Source: Penaeicola halotolerans
GTDB lineage: Bacteria > Bacteroidota > Bacteroidia > Cytophagales > Cyclobacteriaceae
Direction: 5' to 3'
Length of the DNA: 64,000 bases
Assembly (NCBI RefSeq): GCF_016464625.1
Contig: NZ_JAEAGO010000004.1
Location: 186,001 to 250,000, forward strand
Within the stretch, counting starts at the first letter, position 1; every line of letters begins with the position of its first letter. Below, piece after piece: positions 11,576-19,851 of this stretch. The position numbers and the translations under genes were made by a program. The notes under the pieces were generated by a model, which made no database searches, had not been told where the DNA came from, and saw nothing but the letters and a program-made list of their open reading frames with translations.

Positions 11576-12595
11576 ATGCAGGGACTGAAGTGGTGGAGAT
11601 CAGTATTATTGGCGGTTTGCTTGCTGATTTTTGCTACTTCCGTTTATGCGCAGCGATACGCTTTTAGCTTTCTAGACATCCCAGCCAATACAAAACTGGG
11701 AGCACTAGGAGGAGTCAACGTCTCTTCTGGAGGTGATGTCAATCAGTTTTTATCCAACCCAGCTTTATTGGACGATAGTCTGGCAACATATGCGAGCTTC
11801 AACTATATCAATTTTCCAGGAGATATCAGCTTGAGTCAAGTGACTTACGCGCATCAGATCAGCGGTTTCACTGTAGGTTTTGGTTTGCAATACATGGACT
11901 ATGGTGAGATAGAGAGTTTTGATGACACTGGATTTCCACTAGGTGTACAAGATGCTAGAGAATATGCCTTCACAGTTGGATTGAGTAAAAGTCAAGGAGT
12001 TTTTGACTATGGAATCAACACAAAGCTGATCAGTGCTCGCTATGCGGATGCTGTAGCTATTGGATTGGCTTTTGACATAGGCTTACTCTTTCAGCATCCT
12101 GAGTATGATTTGGTAGGAGCGATCAATATCCGAAATATTGGTTTTATGCTAAAGGACTTTACTGAAATAGCCAACTCAGAGTTACCGCTAGACGTAGTCA
12201 TGGGAGCGAGCTTTAAGCCTGAGTATATGCCCATCAGATTTTCATTGACAGCAAGAAATCTAGGAAGACAAGAGGCTACTTATTTTGACCCCAGTAGACA
12301 AAACAATTTAGCCTCAACAGCTCCTAGTTTTGGAGCGCAAGTCATGAACAGACTAATCTTTGGTGCAGAAGTTTTATTGAGCGAAAATTTTCATTTACGT
12401 GGAGGGTACAACCATTTGGTGAGAAGAGAGTTGCTGATAGAGCAAGCTGGTGGAGGATCAGGATTTTCTTTTGGACTAATGTTTCGTGTCAAGTCATTTG
12501 AGTTTGCTTACACGAGAGCTTTGTATCACACAGCGGGTAGCGCCAATTTATTTAGTATATCTACACAAATGAAGCGTTTTTGGACGCACAACTAA
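11576..12595 (+). CDS. porQ: Type IX secretion system protein PorQ
   Basis: A 339-residue outer membrane beta-barrel protein with a signal peptide (ending SVYAQ), belonging to the PorQ family of the Bacteroidota type IX secretion system. Characteristic features are FLDIPANTKLGALGG and the SNPALLDD segment soon after the signal, followed by alternating strands to the C-terminus. PorQ works with PorU, PorV and PorZ in the attachment complex that handles secreted cargo at the cell surface. Those partners are not in this window. It is sandwiched between lon and hslU with gaps of only 2 and 3 bases. Confidence 0.88.
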   Translation: MQGLKWWRSVLLAVCLLIFATSVYAQRYAFSFLDIPANTKLGALGGVNVSSGGDVNQFLSNPALLDDSLATYASFNYINFPGDISLSQVTYAHQISGFTVGFGLQYMDYGEIESFDDTGFPLGVQDAREYAFTVGLSKSQGVFDYGINTKLISARYADAVAIGLAFDIGLLFQHPEYDLVGAINIRNIGFMLKDFTEIANSELPLDVVMGASFKPEYMPIRFSLTARNLGRQEATYFDPSRQNNLASTAPSFGAQVMNRLIFGAEVLLSENFHLRGGYNHLVRRELLIEQAGGGSGFSFGLMFRVKSFEFAYTRALYHTAGSANLFSISTQMKRFWTHN

Positions 12596-12598
12596 TGG

Positions 12599-13996
12599 AT
12601 GAATATGTTAGACAATAAAGAATATTTAACCCCTCGGCAGATCGTAGCTGAGCTAGATAAGTACATCATTGGACAAAAAGACGCCAAGAAGAATGTAGCT
12701 ATCGCCTTGAGAAATAGGTGGAGAAGGATGAACGTTTCCTCTGAAATCCAAGGTGATATCATTCCTAATAATATCCTCATGATCGGGGCTACTGGCGTTG
12801 GTAAGACTGAAATCGCTCGTAGGTTAGCTAAGGTAGCGAATGCGCCTTTTACTAAAGTGGAGGCCTCTAAGTTTACAGAAGTAGGCTATGTCGGTAGAGA
12901 TGTAGAGTCTATGGTACGTGACTTAGTCGAGCAATCGGTCAACCTAGTGAAAGCTCAAAAAAACGAAGAGGTCAAAGAAAAAGCTGCTGAACTAGTAGAG
13001 GAGATCATATTGGACATCTTGATACCACCAGTAAAATCAAAAAGTGGATTTAGTGTGTCAAGCAGTGATGAGTCTACACCTACAAATGAAGCTGAACTCA
13101 ATGAAAAAACTCGTGAGCGCTTCAGGGAAAAAATCAGAAATGGTGAGTTAGACGACCGAAAGATTGAGATCAATGTCAAAGCACCTGCACCAGTAGGCAT
13201 GGGCATGATCGGCAATGGAATGATGGATGAGTCCTCGATGATCGGTCTTCAAGATATGCTAAGTGGTATGATGCCTAAAAAGTCCAAAAAGCGTAAAGTG
13301 ACCATAGCTGATGCCAAGAAATTGCTTTTTGAAGAAGAGGCAGCTCGATTGATTGATTTTGATGAAGTGAAGGAAGAGGCTATCAAGAAAGCGCAGAATA
13401 CTGGGATCATATTCATAGATGAGATAGATAAAATAGCTTCTGGTAGTGGTAAGAATGGTAGTGGGCCTGATGTCAGCCGTGAAGGAGTGCAGAGAGACCT
13501 ACTGCCAATCGTAGAAGGTAGCTCTGTCAATACCAAGTACGGTATCATCCATACGGATCATATTTTATTCATTGCTGCGGGGGCTTTTCACGTTTCTAAA
13601 CCATCAGACTTGATTCCAGAGCTTCAAGGTAGATTTCCGATTAGAGTAGAGTTGAATAGCTTGACTAAAGATGATTTTTATAAAATCCTTAAAGACCCCA
13701 AAAATGCTTTAACTAAGCAATATGAGGCTTTATTTATGGCGGAGGAAGTTTCGCTAGAGTTTCAAGATGAAGCTTTACACGAAATAGCAGAAACGGCTTT
13801 TGCGATCAATGAAGAGGTGGAAAATATAGGTGCTCGTAGACTGCATACAGTCATGAGTCATTTACTAAATGATTTCCTTTTTGATGTGCCAGATGTGATA
13901 CAGCCGAATGCCAAACTCATGGTGACACGCGATCTAGTCAAAGAAAGACTTGATGGCTTGGTCAAAAATAAAGACTTATCACAGTATATTCTCTAA
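12599..13996 (+). CDS. hslU: HslU, ATPase subunit of the HslUV protease
   Basis: A 465-residue AAA+ unfoldase that feeds substrates to the HslV peptidase. It starts LTPRQIVAELDKYIIGQ, has Walker A GATGVGKT near residue 63, the PFTKVEASKFTEVGYVGRDVE segment, a variable I-domain (about 110-230, rich in Gly/Met around 195-215), Walker B IIFIDEIDKIA, and the C-terminal ILxxL-type tail (SQYIL). The start could be the ATG at 12599 or at 12605. No hslV is adjacent. It follows porQ after three bases. Confidence 0.95.
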   Translation: MNMLDNKEYLTPRQIVAELDKYIIGQKDAKKNVAIALRNRWRRMNVSSEIQGDIIPNNILMIGATGVGKTEIARRLAKVANAPFTKVEASKFTEVGYVGRDVESMVRDLVEQSVNLVKAQKNEEVKEKAAELVEEIILDILIPPVKSKSGFSVSSSDESTPTNEAELNEKTRERFREKIRNGELDDRKIEINVKAPAPVGMGMIGNGMMDESSMIGLQDMLSGMMPKKSKKRKVTIADAKKLLFEEEAARLIDFDEVKEEAIKKAQNTGIIFIDEIDKIASGSGKNGSGPDVSREGVQRDLLPIVEGSSVNTKYGIIHTDHILFIAAGAFHVSKPSDLIPELQGRFPIRVELNSLTKDDFYKILKDPKNALTKQYEALFMAEEVSLEFQDEALHEIAETAFAINEEVENIGARRLHTVMSHLLNDFLFDVPDVIQPNAKLMVTRDLVKERLDGLVKNKDLSQYIL

Positions 13997-14015
13997 GTTT
14001 TTTGGTCGATTGGCT

Positions 14016-14747
14016 ATGAAGAAAACACTCATCATCATCACAGGAGCGAGTAAAGGTCTTGGTAAGGGTCTTTTGTCTCACTTCTGTGCTGAACCTAATC
14101 ATGAGCTGGTCGCTATAGCACGCTCTCAGATCAAAGCTTCTGAGCAAGTGAGATCTTTACAGCTAGACTTATCAGATAGTGAGAAGCTTGAGCAAGCCAT
14201 TCCAGAGATATTTGCTGATCTGGCTCAGTATGATCGCATAGTATTGATCAATAATGCTGGCTGGATAGGTCCTGTCAAGAAGGTCGGAAAGCTATCTGTG
14301 TCTGATTGGCAAAAGTTATTTGCTATCAATGTGACTGCGTGTATGCAGTTGATGAATGCTTTTGTGGAATATTGCGAAGCTTTATCCTCTGAGCGTATAG
14401 TGATCAATATCAGTTCGGGAGCAGGCAAGAAACCTCTTGATGGTTGGGCTGCTTACTGTTCCTCTAAGGCTGCGCTAGACATGCTTACACAAGTAGCTGC
14501 TCAAGAAGCTGAATTGACAGGATCGGGCATTCGTTTTTTTGCTTTAGCACCAGGTATAGTGGATACTGATATGCAGTCAGACATCAGGTCGGCTTCAGCA
14601 GACCAGTTTAGCAGTTTGGATCGCTTTTTGTCCTACAAGTCAGAGGGAAAGCTCTCTAGTCCAGCTGAGGTAGCAGAGAAAATAGCCTATTTGATCAATC
14701 ACACACATCAGTTTCCATCTGTTTTACAAGACGTTCGACAATTTTGA
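14016..14747 (+). CDS. Short-chain dehydrogenase/reductase
   Basis: A 243-residue NAD(P)-dependent oxidoreductase. The TGASKGLGKG cofactor motif is near residue 8, NNAG near 80, SSGAG near 133, and the catalytic YCSSK near 148. The SDR spacing is normal; the sequence resembles sepiapterin reductase or benzil reductase-like members, but the substrate is not predictable. I chose the ATG at 14016, directly before the Rossmann strand, because a longer reading frame runs back into hslU. It overlaps the next gene by four bases. Confidence 0.85.
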   Translation: MKKTLIIITGASKGLGKGLLSHFCAEPNHELVAIARSQIKASEQVRSLQLDLSDSEKLEQAIPEIFADLAQYDRIVLINNAGWIGPVKKVGKLSVSDWQKLFAINVTACMQLMNAFVEYCEALSSERIVINISSGAGKKPLDGWAAYCSSKAALDMLTQVAAQEAELTGSGIRFFALAPGIVDTDMQSDIRSASADQFSSLDRFLSYKSEGKLSSPAEVAEKIAYLINHTHQFPSVLQDVRQF

Positions 14748-15757
14748 AGAAAATTTTGAGGTATAGTATTTTAAGTGTCATCTTGATCCTAGCACATTTC
14801 TCAGTTAGTGCTCAAGAGGATACCTCATTTGTCAAAAAATACAGAAGAGCGACTTTCATTAAGCCCATTTTATCTTTTAGACAGGCAGACTTTTCGATTA
14901 CAGATCAAGAGTCAGGTGCTAAAAATAGTTTTTTCGTGGGATATAGGCCGATGGTTGGGATTGGAACTTTTATTTTCAACATCGGATTGGAAGCGCATTT
15001 TCAGGCTCCCTTTAGGTTGTTTGAAGACGGTAGTAGATCGTTTTCTGATGAAAATCAAGATTTTTTCGCACATGTCTTTACCAATAATTTCAACTTTGAT
15101 ATCTATAGGCAGTACTATGTGGGTTTTGATCAATCCTATCGCCCTAATGATGGCACTTTAGATTACAGCCAGTTTAATGAGCAAGCTACTTTTTTTCGTT
15201 ATGGTATCAATGGGATCTATGTCCCCAATGGAAAAAGACTCTCATGGAAAGGACCAATCAATCAAACGGCTCGACAGATCAAATCTGCTGGATCGATGAT
15301 TTATATCTTAAATGTCAACAGGGTAGAAGCAAACGGTATAGCCGCATCACCCATCGACTGTATAGGCTGTCCTGAGGCTCCACCTGTCCAGCAGGTGCGC
15401 TCATGGAATGTCGGAGTGCTTCCAGGGTATAGTTACACTTGGGTGAAAAGTAATTTCTACATCAATGCAACTGCTGCGCCTGGAGCGGTGCATTACAATT
15501 CTTTTTGGGATATAGGGGGTGAAGCCTCTGGTCGTAATAGTCTAGGATTTAGTCTTTACTGGCGAGCTGCTGCGGGCTATGACAATGGCAAATGGTTTGT
15601 GGGTGTAGCAACAGTGCAGCAGCGAACTTGGCTAGATAATGATCCTTACACTTTTGCCTACAGACAGGATAACTTCAGAATTTTTGGTTCTATCAGATTT
15701 GGTCAGCCTAAATGGGCGCTTAGAATGGTAGATAAATACCGAGTTTTTCAACTCTGA
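14744..15757 (+). CDS. Putative outer membrane beta-barrel protein, DUF4421-like
   Basis: A 337-residue secreted protein starting at TTG 14744, overlapping the SDR stop. The signal peptide ends near VSAQ. The remainder alternates aromatic and polar residues in a beta-barrel pattern (many WxxxxxG and YxF strands) and has a CIGC pair near residue 205. The overall look matches the DUF4421-type proteins of this phylum, but I cannot verify this without a profile search. It ends in a 10-base convergent overlap with the SixA-like gene. Confidence 0.65.
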   Translation: MKKILRYSILSVILILAHFSVSAQEDTSFVKKYRRATFIKPILSFRQADFSITDQESGAKNSFFVGYRPMVGIGTFIFNIGLEAHFQAPFRLFEDGSRSFSDENQDFFAHVFTNNFNFDIYRQYYVGFDQSYRPNDGTLDYSQFNEQATFFRYGINGIYVPNGKRLSWKGPINQTARQIKSAGSMIYILNVNRVEANGIAASPIDCIGCPEAPPVQQVRSWNVGVLPGYSYTWVKSNFYINATAAPGAVHYNSFWDIGGEASGRNSLGFSLYWRAAAGYDNGKWFVGVATVQQRTWLDNDPYTFAYRQDNFRIFGSIRFGQPKWALRMVDKYRVFQL

Positions 15758-16233
15758 TTTTTCGGGAAATCATACAGAAATGATTTAAATGTTGGCTTGT
15801 TCTTCTGCCAGTCTGAAGAGACTACTTCAAATCCAAAAATGCCACATGTGGGTAAGTTATCAATCTCTAGGTCAGTATACAAGTTAGCGAAGTCAGTCAT
15901 TCCTGGATTGTGTGCTACTAGGTAGATCAAATCATATTTATCAGGGATATTTCTAAGGAATTTTAGCAGTTGAGAGGCAGATGCATGATAAAGTTCTGGA
16001 TGCTTTTTGAGGCCTTTATCAAACCCTATTGCAGTGGCTATGAGCTCCGCAGTACTCGCTGCTCTAAGTGCTGTGCTGGTATAGATGGCTTCAGGGAGTA
16101 GCCCTAATCGCTTTAGTCTTAAGCCCATTTCAGGGGCATTTTTTATTCCTCTATCATTGAGGGGACGAGCATGATCTTCTAAGATAGGCTGACTCCAGCT
16201 AGATTTAGCATGCCTGATGAAGATGACTTTCAT
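15748..16233 (-). CDS. SixA-like histidine phosphatase
   Basis: A 161-residue cytoplasmic phosphatase of the histidine phosphatase superfamily. The N-terminal RHAKSSW motif supplies the phosphorylated histidine; the later AHNPGM segment near residue 112 supplies the second catalytic histidine. The size and the RHAKSSW form match the short SixA branch, whose Escherichia coli member acts on a phosphorelay. The partner here is unknown. It is monocistronic. Confidence 0.85.
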   Translation of the reverse strand: MKVIFIRHAKSSWSQPILEDHARPLNDRGIKNAPEMGLRLKRLGLLPEAIYTSTALRAASTAELIATAIGFDKGLKKHPELYHASASQLLKFLRNIPDKYDLIYLVAHNPGMTDFANLYTDLEIDNLPTCGIFGFEVVSSDWQKNKPTFKSFLYDFPKNQS

Positions 16234-16291
16234 ATTTTTATATAAGTATTATGATGTATTGGCAGTATATTATTTTAATGTTAAGCAATTT

Positions 16292-16319
16292 TTGAGAAAA
16301 ACTTTCCTGATAAAGTTTG
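16292..16319 (+). promoter_or_regulatory. Possible promoter of the cold shock gene
   Basis: A TTG at 16292-16294 and a TAAAGTTTG element at 16311-16319 resemble the Bacteroidota -33/-7 pair, with one extra base between TA and TTTG. Transcription would start near 16326, leaving a leader of about 55 A+T-rich bases before the ATG. Confidence 0.4.
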
Positions 16320-16381
16320 AAAAATAAGAAATAATAATAATTTTGAGTCCTTAAACTTATTACAATCAAATTACTATTATC

Positions 16382-16573
16382 ATGTTAACAGGAACAGTAA
16401 AGTTCTTTAATGAAAGCAAGGGTTACGGTTTTATTAAAGATGACGAAACAGAAAAAGAAATTTTCGTCCACATCACTGGCTTAGTAGACCAAATAGCACA
16501 GGATGACAAAGTAACTTATGAAGTAAAAGAAGGAAAGAAAGGCGAAAATGCCGTGAACGTGAGAAGAGCATAA
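16382..16573 (+). CDS. Cold shock domain protein (CspA family)
   Basis: A 63-residue single-domain RNA/DNA-binding protein of the cold shock family. RNP1 is KGYGFIK at about 14-20 and RNP2 is IFVHIT at about 28-33; the start GTVKFFNESKGYGF is standard. Such proteins act as RNA chaperones. It is monocistronic, with a long A+T-rich leader upstream and a strong hairpin terminator downstream. Whether it is cold-induced cannot be told from sequence. Confidence 0.95.
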   Translation: MLTGTVKFFNESKGYGFIKDDETEKEIFVHITGLVDQIAQDDKVTYEVKEGKKGENAVNVRRA

Positions 16574-16610
16574 TTCAAATATAGATTGAATAGCATTACT
16601 TCAGTAATCA

Positions 16611-16641
16611 AAAATCCCGAGTTGACTCTCGGGATTTTTTT
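16611..16641. terminator. Bidirectional intrinsic terminator
   Basis: Inverted repeat ATCCCGAG/CTCGGGAT with a short loop, flanked by A4 on the left and T6-7 on the right. It ends the cold shock transcript and could serve the convergent amidase gene. Confidence 0.85.
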
Positions 16642-16645
16642 ATGA

Positions 16646-17306
16646 TTAGTGATCTGAAATGTCTTGATAATCAAAAACTATATCCAAAACGGGTGATGTA
16701 GACATGCCTCCCGGATTGAGACCAGGCTCGCCTTCAGGAACAGGTACGCCTAGTTTATCGAAATATTCCTCCCAAATAGAGAAAATCTCGCCTGTATCAG
16801 GATCTAGGTAAGTCATCGGTGGTGTATCAAAAATCGCCTTACCTTCATTGGCTTTTTGAAAGCTCAAGTGAATCAACTCGGAGCAGTAGTAAGCGTCATT
16901 TTCTAGGTCAAAAAAGCTGTCGTAAGGTTTTCCTAACTCAAGTTCGGCTAGTCGAAGCGCAGCCGGGATGAGTGCTTGATATTCTGGCTTAAGTCTGCCT
17001 ACGATCACTTTAGGTTGTCCATTTTGATCGAGACTTTTTTGAAGAAATTCATCCAAAGATGTTTTACTCACATCCTTACCTACTGCCTCAAGAACAAAAT
17101 AGGAACTGCCTTCTTTTTTTGACAATGCCATTGTGAGAGAAGTCTCTGCCTTCATAGCCAGAAGTGACCTTTTTGATCGCTTCACAGAAGTCGCCACAGT
17201 CTCCGTCTTGAAAGAGTATATCCCCATTTTGAAGCTCAAAGGAAGTACTCTTCTGACAACTGATAAAATAGAAGCTGATGAAGGTAAGTAATAAAGCTTT
17301 TTTCAT
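16646..17306 (-). pseudogene. YiiX/YaeF-type permuted papain-like amidase, frameshifted
   Basis: Two overlapping frames together make one protein. Residues from 17306 down give a lipoprotein signal (Cys17) and the QNGDILFQ...GRDFSHNGIV part with the catalytic His. The second frame continues from KKEGSSYFV through YYCSELIH, which holds the catalytic Cys, to the stop at 16646. The break falls on a run of seven A (17114-17120, minus strand); six would restore one frame of about 220 residues. This family contains peptidoglycan or lipid amidase-like proteins. It may be a true pseudogene, an assembly error or a slippage-expressed gene. It overlaps the preceding small membrane protein gene by ATGA. 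Confidence 0.75.
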
Positions 17307-17608
17307 ATCAAAAGGAAAAAGTAAAACAGCGCAAAACCGATGACAACGATCATGCGGATGGACTTTTTCTTCACTATAGGATCTACTTTGGGCTTGCGTA
17401 CTGTCAAGACTGCTACACTAATGGAGCAGATTAATAAACCTATGCCGAAACCATTGAAGAAGGCTGATAAACTACCTAGCTCCCACATAAAGTATGCATC
17501 AGCTACAGGAACGAAGCAAGAGATCAATCCAATAATACCAAGCCAAAAGGCACGGTTGAGCATTTTTTGATCTTCCATCCGATCATTTATCCATTTGTCT
17601 TTTTTCAT
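17303..17608 (-). CDS. Small membrane protein of unknown function
   Basis: A 101-residue protein with three predicted membrane segments (about 19-38, 44-64 and 84-101) and a lysine-rich loop between the last two. The N-terminal 16 residues are charged and polar. It lies 18 bases downstream of the PolX gene and overlaps the amidase start by four bases, so the three are likely one transcript. No family is recognised. Confidence 0.6.
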   Translation of the reverse strand: MKKDKWINDRMEDQKMLNRAFWLGIIGLISCFVPVADAYFMWELGSLSAFFNGFGIGLLICSISVAVLTVRKPKVDPIVKKKSIRMIVVIGFALFYFFLLI

Positions 17609-17626
17609 GGCGCTAAGGTCTCAGTT

Positions 17627-19327
17627 TTATTTAATTTTCGCTTTTCTTTTTTCAAAATAAGCCGTGATCTCTTCTAAGCTCAGTGCATTGAATGTCATTG
17701 CCGCACTTAATCCGCCTTTTCTACCGATGAGTGTTCCATATTTCATGTCATGATAGCCATCTTTCTCATGAGCATCTGGATTGATAGAGATCATCACGCC
17801 CTGCTCTAGCGCATAGTAGATCCATCTCCAGTCAAGATCCAAGCGCCAAGGATTGGCATTGATCTCGATCACTACGCCATTGGCTGCGCAAGCATCGATG
17901 ATCTGTCGGTGATCTATTGGATAGCCAGCTCTTCTGAGGAGTAATCGACCTGTTGGATGTCCCAAGATCGTGGTGTAGGGATTTTCGATAGCTTTGATGA
18001 GTCGATTAGTAGCTTTCTGTACATCCATATTCAGGTTGGAGTGGATAGAGGCTACTATGAAGTCAAAGCTTCCAAGTATCTCATCACTATAGTCTAGTGA
18101 GCCATCATTGAGGATGTCACTTTCTATACCCTTAAAGATTTTGAATGGAGCTAGTTTCTCATTGAGCTGATTGATCTCTTGATGTTGCTTGAGGATACGA
18201 TCTTCCTTGAGGCCATTAGCGTAGAAGGCAGACTTGCTGTGATCAGTGATGCCTAAGTATTCATAGCCGAGTTCTTTACAGTAGGTGGCCATCTCTTCTA
18301 AGGTGTGTTTACCATCACTATAAGTAGAGTGATTGTGGAGGATGCCCTTGAGATCTTGGTCAGTGACTAACTTTGGAAGTTTGTTTTGTTTCGCTAGAGG
18401 GATTTCAAATAGTCCTTCTCTGAGTTCTGGCTCTACATAGCTAAAACCTACTGATTGGTAGGCATTTTCTTCGGACTCAAAGTGCTGCCCCTTAAACACT
18501 TGTAAAAGTGTCTTTCCTCCCTCAATTTCTGTTGCGAGATGAAGAGGAGCGGCAGTTTTGAGCAGTAGATTACTGATGAACTCAGTTGGCTCACATAGAT
18601 GTAGGCACACTTCTAGATCACTTTCTTTTATTTTACCTCGCCATTTGAATGGGCTAGATTCTTGATCATTTTTTTCCAAAAGATCACATTGGTCTAGCAG
18701 CTCTATCGTCTCAAAAAAATCTTCTGTAGCGATCAGCATCTCTAGCGTTTCTATGATTTCCATTCGTCTGCGATACTCGCCTACAAAGCTGACTTCTTGA
18801 CCGACTTTGTCCTTGAGCCAGTTTTCAAGTTTTTCAGCTAGCGGTTCTGCATCAGCATATTGCCATTTACCTTGATTGCTAAAGGTAAACTCGAGTGCGT
18901 CTAAAATAAGTTTTTGGGTTTTGTCTCCAAAGCCTTTGAGGGCAGCGATTTGCCCTGACTGACATGCTTCCTTGAGTTCATAAGTAGATTCTATACCAAG
19001 CTCTTCCCAGATTGTCTTGATTTTTTTAGGGCCGATGCCTTTGATATCCATCATCTCGATGATACCTGAGGGAGTTTTACTGACGAGTTCTTCAAGGAGG
19101 CTGTGTGTCTCACGTTCATGCAGCTCTAGGATTACTTTTGAGAGACTTTTGCCCAAGCCATCTACACTTTCAAGTTCACTAGGCGTGAGATCTTCCAGTC
19201 GCTGATCTAGTTTTTCTAAGTTGAAGACAGCGTTTGTATAGCTTTTGATTTTGAAGGGGTTCTCTCCATGCAGCTCCATGAGAGCAGCAGTGAGTTTGAG
19301 TTTTTTGATGATACTTTTATTATCCAA
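17627..19327 (-). CDS. PolX-type DNA polymerase/PHP phosphoesterase with degenerate polymerase site
   Basis: A 566-residue protein with family X polymerase architecture: an N-terminal helix-hairpin-helix 8-kDa domain (about 1-150, with VDGLGKSLSK and IKGIGPKKIK), a polymerase palm region (about 155-310) and a C-terminal PHP domain (about 327-566). The PHP metal motifs are intact: HNHSTYSDG, GITDHS, KGIESDI, SIHSN, GHPTGR and NPDAH. In the palm the canonical GDID carboxylate motif is replaced by ETLE at 193-196 after GEYRRRME. PHP domains of PolX have 3'-5' exonuclease or AP-endonuclease activity, so this protein may be a nuclease that has lost polymerisation. It probably acts in DNA repair. 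Confidence 0.85.
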   Translation of the reverse strand: MDNKSIIKKLKLTAALMELHGENPFKIKSYTNAVFNLEKLDQRLEDLTPSELESVDGLGKSLSKVILELHERETHSLLEELVSKTPSGIIEMMDIKGIGPKKIKTIWEELGIESTYELKEACQSGQIAALKGFGDKTQKLILDALEFTFSNQGKWQYADAEPLAEKLENWLKDKVGQEVSFVGEYRRRMEIIETLEMLIATEDFFETIELLDQCDLLEKNDQESSPFKWRGKIKESDLEVCLHLCEPTEFISNLLLKTAAPLHLATEIEGGKTLLQVFKGQHFESEENAYQSVGFSYVEPELREGLFEIPLAKQNKLPKLVTDQDLKGILHNHSTYSDGKHTLEEMATYCKELGYEYLGITDHSKSAFYANGLKEDRILKQHQEINQLNEKLAPFKIFKGIESDILNDGSLDYSDEILGSFDFIVASIHSNLNMDVQKATNRLIKAIENPYTTILGHPTGRLLLRRAGYPIDHRQIIDACAANGVVIEINANPWRLDLDWRWIYYALEQGVMISINPDAHEKDGYHDMKYGTLIGRKGGLSAAMTFNALSLEEITAYFEKRKAKIK

Positions 19328-19414
19328 TATCGTATGAGATTTAAGATTGAGACAAATGATCCTAGGATTTGTTTCGGTTTTTCGTGAACAACTTCTAACT
19401 TAATCGTTATAGTT

Positions 19415-19422
19415 CAAAGATA
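19415..19422 (-). promoter_or_regulatory. Possible -7 element for the PolX operon
   Basis: Minus-strand TATCTTTG matches TAnnTTTG, roughly 90 bases upstream of the PolX start in the divergent gap with the EVE gene. No clear -33 partner is present. Confidence 0.3.
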
Positions 19423-19442
19423 CTAAACCTAATGTAAAGCGT

Positions 19443-19847
19443 ATGAATTATTGGTTAGTCAAATCCGAGCCTGAGGCATACAGCTGGGATGATTTGGTCA
19501 AAAAAGGTGTCGATCGCTGGGACGGTGTGCGCAACTATCAAGCGCGTAATAACCTCAAAGAGATGAAAGTAGGAGATCAGGTGCTTTTTTATCACAGTGT
19601 CAAAGAAAAATCTGTAGTCGGTATAGCAGAGGTAGTCAAAGCGCACTATCCTGACCCTACTACTGATGATGATCGCTGGGTAGTGGTGGATCTAAAGCCA
19701 TATAGAGCGCTCTCTAAACCAGTGAGTTTAGATCAAATCAAGGCCGATGATAGGCTGGCGAATCTTCCGCTCATCAAGCAAAGTAGGCTCTCAGTGATGC
19801 CGATAGATCATGATTCATTTGGTATCATCTTATCTTTAGCAGAATAA
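19443..19847 (+). CDS. EVE domain protein
   Basis: A 134-residue single-domain protein of the EVE family, PUA-related modified-base readers (thymocyte nuclear protein 1 is the eukaryotic relative). The signature WLVKSEPEAYSWDDL is at the N-terminus, followed by DGVRNYQARNNL and VLFYHS. EVE domains are proposed to bind modified nucleobases in DNA or RNA. It is divergent from the PolX gene and four bases upstream of a secreted-protein gene. Confidence 0.9.
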   Translation: MNYWLVKSEPEAYSWDDLVKKGVDRWDGVRNYQARNNLKEMKVGDQVLFYHSVKEKSVVGIAEVVKAHYPDPTTDDDRWVVVDLKPYRALSKPVSLDQIKADDRLANLPLIKQSRLSVMPIDHDSFGIILSLAE

Positions 19848-19851
19848 AGTG

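Noticed and set aside
13950-14015. Longer N-terminus for the SDR protein
   Set aside because: It lies inside the hslU coding end and precedes the Rossmann start with no family similarity.
16646-17239. 197-residue frame as a complete gene
   Set aside because: Its first 50 or so residues are out-of-frame sequence of the amidase N-terminus; only the part after the A7 run is real.
17088-17306. Programmed ribosomal frameshift in the YiiX gene as the default explanation
   Set aside because: The needed shift is +1 (or -2) on a bare A7 run with no stimulatory structure seen, so error, decay or transcriptional slippage is more likely.
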